Of a DNA stretch of 64,000 nt, positions 59,075 to 64,000 are shown in pieces. Position 1 is the stretch's first letter; each line of letters opens with the position of its first letter. The stretch spans positions 248,001 to 312,000 of the forward strand of contig JALQBC010000020.1 in NCBI GenBank assembly GCA_023375675.1, in the 5' to 3' direction. Source of the stretch: Cytospora piceicola. Lineage: Eukaryota > Ascomycota > Sordariomycetes > Diaporthales > Cytosporaceae. Under the pieces are notes generated by a model. It worked only from the letters and a program-made list of their open reading frames with translations, had not been told where the DNA came from and did no database searches. Position numbers and translations under genes: made by a program.

Positions 59075-60904
59075 GGAGCACTAATCTAGATGTTGAAGTT
59101 CCGGAAATCTTACTTCGACCACTACAGCACTCGAACTTTGAGGGTAAATGGACAGAGATACCAAGTGGATGAATTCTATCGGATCGGACCAACGTCTCGA
59201 ATAGGGCTATTGTTCAAGTTTTGAGGAGGGACAATACACGCAGGAGTCAAGCGCCTAAAATGGTCGATGGGACTTTTAGTATTGATCATTCATCAGGCTC
59301 GAGTATACAATTGGAGATGACCTCGGGAGGAACGACATCGGCAATGGCCAGGAGGTACTCTAGATAACAATCTAGATTTAATGTCCATAGGGTTTGTCAT
59401 CCGCCGAGCCCGAGCGCAGGACAGTGGCACCCTACCAGGCAGCTGCCAGGGCTTGCTACTCGTCTGGTTACGGGCTAATTTGAGCCATCAGGCGCACTAT
59501 ATTCATATTCCAACGAAGGCCCCTATGCGATCTCACGAAGCTGGTATCACTGACACCGCAGATCACCAAACCGCCAAAGCTGGCCACCACCTACCGAGTC
59601 AGCCGTTCATAGCCAATAACAACAGATTGGACATGCTGCCTATCACCTTGCTCCTCATATGCGAGACCAGCAGCTTAGGACGCGAGCACTCACCATTCTC
59701 GTCGCGACACCCGCCCATCTGTTGCCCGTCCGCTCTCATTGATCCCCCTCCAGGCGCGGCGAAGTAAACCCGGGTCCGGGTCTTTGTCGCTCGCTCTGGC
59801 TTACCTCGTCGGACTGGTGCAGTTATTCTCAGTTAAGGTTTTCTCCTACACGGCTATGTACCAGCTGGCAATGGATCGGGCCTGGAACTAGTCCTGCATG
59901 TCTATGTATGGACTGCTTTTGTCTTGATAGCGCGGCAAGGTATGGGGAGCTAGGCCTTGCTGCCCAGGTAGTTTCATCGACCGTCTCTAGGCCGTCCATA
60001 ACTGCAGAGGACAGTGACGACGCGGTGCGAGAGGTTAATGAAGACGCAGACTAACAGCAGCCATGTCATGTCGAGGATGCCCAAGGTCAAGGGGTACTCT
60101 GCTAAGATACTTATACAGTTGTTCGTGAACTCCAATCTAAAATTCACAGGTTTGAACTAATCCGATTTGACTTACAGTGAGTAAGAACTACCCGTATATA
60201 CCCAAGTACTGTTATGCCGAAGACAAAAATGAAATGGCCCTTTTTCTTGGTTAAGCAGGGCAAGAAAGGGGAGAGGGATTTTACATACGTACATACTGCC
60301 AGACCGTCGAACACTTCAGACCTAGTAGATTTATGACCTTCCCAACTAAGATCTTTTTGAGATCTAAGGACTGAGCTCCCTCGTCTATCGTTCTTTGTCC
60401 ATAAAGTATACCTTTTCTTTTACCCGGGGAAGATATCAGTCAAGGAACATGTATTCTTCCGCCTTGACGCAACCTCGCTGGCCTAGGTACTTGAGTATAC
60501 ATTGATATCTTGGAAAACCAGATAATCAACCGAGCGTCGTTCAGCTATATCCTTGCTTGGGGATAAGGGGGACTGTGAGACAGCGGCTAGTCTGTGGGCG
60601 TCTAGCTGGATTGAACACCAAGGCAAGTACATAGGTATGTCTCGTCCGTTAAGGGAGGAGACAGCTTCCCCTTGACGAGTAGCGCCGTCGTTCCTTAACC
60701 CTCATCTTGATGACAGTTCTAGATGTCCATGAAGGGGCGGTGGATTTGAGAGCTGAGGATAACTCATCCCTTTGCTCCGAGTCTCGACTCTAAATTGCTT
60801 GCCCTTCTACTCGTCGGCCTCCGTGCCGAGAACCTCGAAGTCTTCTTAATTTATTGGCCATTTTATATTGGAGATTCCGCCTTTTTTGGTTGCCAGCCAT
60901 CACT
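59075..60904. other. Intergenic, no supported gene
   Basis: 3' flank of the transcription factor gene and promoter of the O-FucT-like gene. A 128-codon frame at 59381-59767 has no recognisable features. Confidence 0.55.
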
Positions 60905-62434
60905 ATGGCATCCTGGTTACCTACAAAGGCCGTGACGGTCATACTATCCCTTCTCGTCATATGGATTATTGCACTTGGACTGCATCGGGATGCACCTTTC
61001 ACGGACCTGAAGGAGGCGTTGAGCGACATATATAAGTCGACAGGAAGCCCGAATACTCCCAACGGATTCCCGAACAATCCTAAAGCAAGCCCGCCGTCAC
61101 CACATGCAACTCCCCTACCACTGAAAAAGAAGCCCCAGCCCCAGAAGCAGCAGCCACCAAGTCCCGATGCCGCAACGAAGCAACCCCCGAAACCAAAAGA
61201 CCCTTCCAAGTTCAAGGAAACGTGGCTTGCAACTGAGCTGGGCGGGAACTTTGACGGGACCAAGCTCGAGAAGCTGTGCAGCGAGACCAAGTGGAGGGAA
61301 GATGTCGTGCTCCAGATGCTTCACTCGAGAGGCGGCATCGGCAACGTACGCGGCACCATCCTCGACTTCTTCTACTTTGCCATCCGTTCCGGCTCGCATG
61401 TTGTCCTCCCAGGATACGTCAAGCGGACGGACACGAGCCTCGACTGGATGGACGAGTCGAACGGTTACCATTCCTTCGACAACATGTTCGACTCGAAGTG
61501 GTTGATGGGTATAATGAGCCTGCACTGCCCACAGATGCGCATATACCTCACGGTCGACCAAGCACCCTACAACAAGACGATAGACGCCGAATACAACATG
61601 ATATCAGGCAGGTCGGACAAGCAAGCAGCAAACAACGAGCCGGCCCTGCTCGCCCACTTCGCCCACTGGCTGGAGGACCAACCGGGCTACAAGCCCGATC
61701 GGGTCAACCTGGTGACGTTCGTCGCGCAGATCTGGAGCTTCGACCTGTACCCACGGCCCAAGCTGCGGGCGACCTTTGGCAGGCTGCTGAAGATCAGCCC
61801 GCAGATACGAGGCCTCGCCGCCACCGCCGTGTTCAACATGCGGCCCCACGTCAAGCCCAATATCAAGCCAGGCGACCAGTTGCACCGCGGTGCCTACTGT
61901 GGGGTGCACCTGCGGACCGAGGTCGACGCTGCAAACTCGGGGTGGCTCAAGACCTACGGGGGGTTCGAGAAGCAGACGGATATATATCTCAAGCTGTGCA
62001 AGAGTCAAGGGCTGAAGGTCATCTACGTGGCGAGCGGAAACCAGGAGGATATCGTCAACTTCACACCAAAGGCGGCCAAAGACGGGATTACAGTATTGAG
62101 CAAACACGATTTGCTTCCAGCGCCCCAAGACAGGAAAGTCCTGGACAGCTTGAGCTGGGATCAGCATGGTGCTCTGGACTGGGAGGTCCTCTCAAGGAGC
62201 AGCTATTTCAGTGGCCCCACGATGAGCAGCTTTAGCTGGAACATTGCGTTCAGGCGGTATTTCTACATCCAGGGTGACGAGAGGCTGAGAAAGGAGAACC
62301 CGTATGCTATACAAGAGGAAGACTCCCATGTGACGTATGATGATGGGCTGAGTAGGGTGGTCTTTAGGACTCCTCCGGAAGCGTTGATTGATTTCTCCAT
62401 GGATGAGAAGGCTCCGAGGGGTATGTTTCCATAG
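60905..62434 (+). CDS. Type II membrane O-fucosyltransferase-like protein
   Basis: Probable Golgi/ER-lumen glycosyltransferase of the O-FucT (GDP-fucose) fold; donor and acceptor unknown. A single exon gives 509 aa from the ATG at 60905. An upstream in-frame TTG at 60854 is not needed. A signal anchor covers about 9-26 (AVTVILSLLVIWIIALGL), followed by a Pro/Lys/Gln-rich stem to about 105. The catalytic region contains GGIGNVRGTILDFFYFAIRS, the GVHLRTE motif at 333-339 where O-FucT enzymes have an HxR, and the C-terminal ALDWEVLSRSSYFSGPTMSS and SFSWNIAFRR, resembling the family's D-x-x-(x)-S-x-x-F and SSFS nucleotide-site motif. The stop is 49 bp from that of the minus-strand AIG2-like gene. 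Confidence 0.82.
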   Translation: MASWLPTKAVTVILSLLVIWIIALGLHRDAPFTDLKEALSDIYKSTGSPNTPNGFPNNPKASPPSPHATPLPLKKKPQPQKQQPPSPDAATKQPPKPKDPSKFKETWLATELGGNFDGTKLEKLCSETKWREDVVLQMLHSRGGIGNVRGTILDFFYFAIRSGSHVVLPGYVKRTDTSLDWMDESNGYHSFDNMFDSKWLMGIMSLHCPQMRIYLTVDQAPYNKTIDAEYNMISGRSDKQAANNEPALLAHFAHWLEDQPGYKPDRVNLVTFVAQIWSFDLYPRPKLRATFGRLLKISPQIRGLAATAVFNMRPHVKPNIKPGDQLHRGAYCGVHLRTEVDAANSGWLKTYGGFEKQTDIYLKLCKSQGLKVIYVASGNQEDIVNFTPKAAKDGITVLSKHDLLPAPQDRKVLDSLSWDQHGALDWEVLSRSSYFSGPTMSSFSWNIAFRRYFYIQGDERLRKENPYAIQEEDSHVTYDDGLSRVVFRTPPEALIDFSMDEKAPRGMFP

Positions 62435-62483
62435 GTATCAACAACGTATTTCGAATACAGACAGGTTCTTCACGCGAAGCTGG

Positions 62484-63063
62484 TTATGTCTGCTCAGATC
62501 GCCGTGTCCGGTTCTCATACTCCTCACGCCATGCCTTGGTCACCTTTAAGTAACTATCCAGTACAGTATCAGTCATCGAAGCAGTCGTCCAGACGGGGGC
62601 CCCCTTCAACAAGTCGACAGTCCACACATAAGCCAGCGCCTTCTTTCCTTCACGCAATGTCACCACCTGCACCTCATACACCGGATTCTCACAGGCATCC
62701 AATATAGCCCACTCTTGGGAATTGAGACCACGACTGCAGGGAAAGTCAGAGACGGACTTTACTACTTGGATGGGAAGCGACCCGGGCCGGAGCCTGAGTA
62801 GTTGATACCTACTATATACGGCCGGGCGCCTCAGCAGACTCGTCGTGCACGAGGCCCGGGTATGGCTTTCCGGGCAGCCGTGCCACGCGATAGCCCGGGG
62901 CTGCTGTCACTTCGTACTCTGGGACGCGGTCTATCAGAGCGGCCACGACGGCGTCTACCAAGAGGGAGCCATATGCGAAGAGGGCGGGGTTTGAGGCGGA
63001 TGGATCAGAGACGAGATCTGCCACCGCGAGGGCAAACCGTTCGCTCTGACCATCCGTGGCCAT
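62484..63063 (-). CDS. AIG2/gamma-glutamylcyclotransferase-like protein
   Basis: GGCT-fold protein. Relatives release 5-oxoproline from gamma-glutamyl or gamma-glutamylamine substrates; the substrate here is unknown. Two exons, 63063-62813 and 62733-62484, give 166 aa. The 79-bp intron has donor GTAGGT and acceptor CTGCAG. Choosing this donor avoids two in-frame TAG codons and gives PGRIY-RGLNSQEWAILDAC, which fits the family pattern (GRVY.GLT..EW..LD..E.P.Y). The fold's YGSLL motif is at 31-35 (LFAYGSLL). The C-terminal strand ALAYVWTVD is typical. It shares a 464-bp divergent promoter region with LIP2. Confidence 0.85.
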
Positions 63064-63527
63064 ATTTGCCGCCGTGTGGAGAATCCCAAGCCCGAGTGCT
63101 TACGGTCACGGAGATTGTATGTGTTCGTCGTTCGAAGGGAGGCTGCAAATGTTGATCAAAGGTCAAGTCCGGTCAACTTCACGTCAAGTATTGTGGATTT
63201 AGAGGGAGAAGAAAGGGGCTGGGGTTAGGGTTGTGGTGCGGTAGTACATAGTAGCCGTGGGGATTGCTTAGTAACACAGTCAACGTCAGAATTCTGAGTC
63301 CATCGACAACAAACCGCAGCCTTTACAATCTCGCGCAATCTCATTTAGTCGATAACTTTATCACTCAGAAACACTGGCGTCTTTGTGGGGAAACCAGGGT
63401 TCTCATCTCTGTAAGAAACGTCGCCAGAAGAGAAGAAACATGCCAGAAAGACGGTTGCGATAGCACGGCGCACCTCATCCACTCCGTCATCTCACTTTAT
63501 ATCCGGCCTCTCACAACCTCAAGCGGC
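63064..63527. promoter_or_regulatory. Divergent promoter region, AIG2-like / LIP2
   Basis: 464 bp between two head-to-head start codons, so it must carry both promoters unless an undetected gene intervenes. No specific transcription-factor site can be assigned with confidence. Confidence 0.5.
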
Positions 63528-64000
63528 ATGTCTCCCATTCGCCTCCGCCATATCCACCTCCCCTGCTCTCCAGGGGAGGGTATTTACCCCAGCTACAAGA
63601 CAGCGGCGGCCATACAGGAGCTCCTTCGGCGGCGCATGTTAGACTTCAAAGACACCGAGTCCTCATCCTCACCATCGCGCCCGTCCCGCCCGCCCAGCCC
63701 AACCCTCATCTCCTTCACGCCACAGCCCACATACACGCTCGGCCGGCGCCAAGCCCAGACACCTTCCACCGCATCCTCGTCCCTCTCCCCCGCCGAGATC
63801 CTCCGCCTCAAGGCCCCCCTCCACATCCGCCCCCCCCTCCCCACCCCCGCCCCGGCACCCACCCACCAGCAGGCCAGCGCCGCGGCCCCCCCGCGCGGCG
63901 AGCACGTCTTCAGCCCGGCCGTGCTGGCCTCGCCCCGCGGCGGCCTGGCCACGTACCACGGGCCGGGCCAGGTCGTGCTGTGGCCGGTCATGGTGATCCG
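63528..64000 (+). CDS. LIP2: Octanoyltransferase LIP2/LipB, 3' end outside window
   Basis: Mitochondrial enzyme that moves octanoyl groups from acyl carrier protein to lipoyl domains, the first step of lipoate synthesis. The frame is open from ATG 63528 to the window end (157 complete codons). The start MSPIRLRHIHLPCSPGEGIY matches the LipB N-terminal strand, and KTAAAIQELLRRRMLDF the first helix. A Ser/Pro-rich insert follows, then FTPQPTYTLGRRQ and the hallmark SPRGGLATYHGPGQVVLWPV, which contains the RGG and HGPGQ substrate-site motifs. The catalytic Cys and Lys lie beyond the edge. The family's usual 220-300 aa suggests roughly half is missing. Confidence 0.9.
   Translation, partial: MSPIRLRHIHLPCSPGEGIYPSYKTAAAIQELLRRRMLDFKDTESSSSPSRPSRPPSPTLISFTPQPTYTLGRRQAQTPSTASSSLSPAEILRLKAPLHIRPPLPTPAPAPTHQQASAAAPPRGEHVFSPAVLASPRGGLATYHGPGQVVLWPVMVI

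Noticed and set aside
1..64000. Secondary-metabolite gene cluster or CRISPR array
   Set aside because: No polyketide or peptide synthetase, no transporter set, and no regularly spaced direct repeats with unique spacers. The oxidoreductases and regulator present are scattered among housekeeping genes.

Overview
The window looks like a gene-dense euchromatic segment from a filamentous ascomycete (Pezizomycotina, most likely Sordariomycetes). The evidence is short 50-200 bp introns with GT(A/G)AGT-type donors and CTAAC/CTGAC branch sites, genes with strong G/C preference, long intergenic spacers full of microsatellites and the self-complementary ACCTAGGT motif, intron-bearing tRNA-Leu(CAA) genes, and typical fungal families (EFR3, EMC1, WHI3, GH76, a Zn2Cys6 regulator of the XlnR type). 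No search was run. Family calls come from reading motifs, and exon-intron structures were built by hand and checked for reading-frame closure.

Layout. 1-3.5 kb: repeat-rich intergenic DNA. 3.6-7.0 kb: GRAM-TBC-EF-hand RabGAP (Gyp2/Mdr1 type, +). 8.0-9.2 kb: decayed Ser/Thr-rich tandem-repeat gene (+), with a small decayed membrane-type reading frame (-) beside it. 10.7-12.9 kb: membrane-anchored GH76 alpha-1,6-mannanase (+). 14.4-15.0 kb: small single-pass membrane protein (+). 15.4-19.2 kb: AT-rich block with two inverted tRNA-Leu(CAA) genes, a MITE-like hairpin element and a decayed gene. 19.8-23.2 kb: EFR3 (+). 24.8-25.9 kb: LCMT/TcmP-type methyltransferase (+). 26-29.8 kb: microsatellite-rich spacer. 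29.8-31.1 kb: short-chain dehydrogenase (+). 33.6-35.5 kb: WHI3-like RNA-binding protein (-). 35.5-43.4 kb: about 8 kb with no confidently called gene. 43.4-45.2 kb: low-complexity protein (+), tail to tail with EMC1 (45.3-48.3 kb, -). 49.1-51.0 kb: secreted berberine-bridge-type FAD oxidoreductase (-). 52.7-54.5 kb: sirtuin of the Hst2 class (-). 55.9-59.1 kb: XlnR-type Zn2Cys6 transcription factor (+). 60.9-62.4 kb: type II membrane O-fucosyltransferase-like protein (+), tail to tail with an AIG2/gamma-glutamylcyclotransferase-like protein (62.5-63.1 kb, -). 63.5 kb to the end: mitochondrial octanoyltransferase LIP2 (+), cut by the window edge.

The genes look like independent transcription units and not a pathway cluster: membrane trafficking and plasma-membrane lipid signalling (Gyp2, EFR3), ER membrane biogenesis (EMC1), cell wall and glycan work (GH76, O-FucT-like), RNA regulation (WHI3), carbon-source regulation (XlnR type) and lipoate metabolism (LIP2).

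The most unusual observation is that the sirtuin gene reads without interruption, through three introns, into a C-terminal extension carrying two RPEL-type motifs. RPEL motifs bind G-actin in animals and normally sit in separate small proteins in fungi. One intron falls inside the first RPEL motif, and its removal is what restores the consensus. Other points of note are two GC-AG introns in two different genes, an inverted pair of tRNA-Leu genes with compensatory stem changes, and a family of nested ACCTAGGT palindromes, including a perfect 24-bp one between the sirtuin and the XlnR-type gene.
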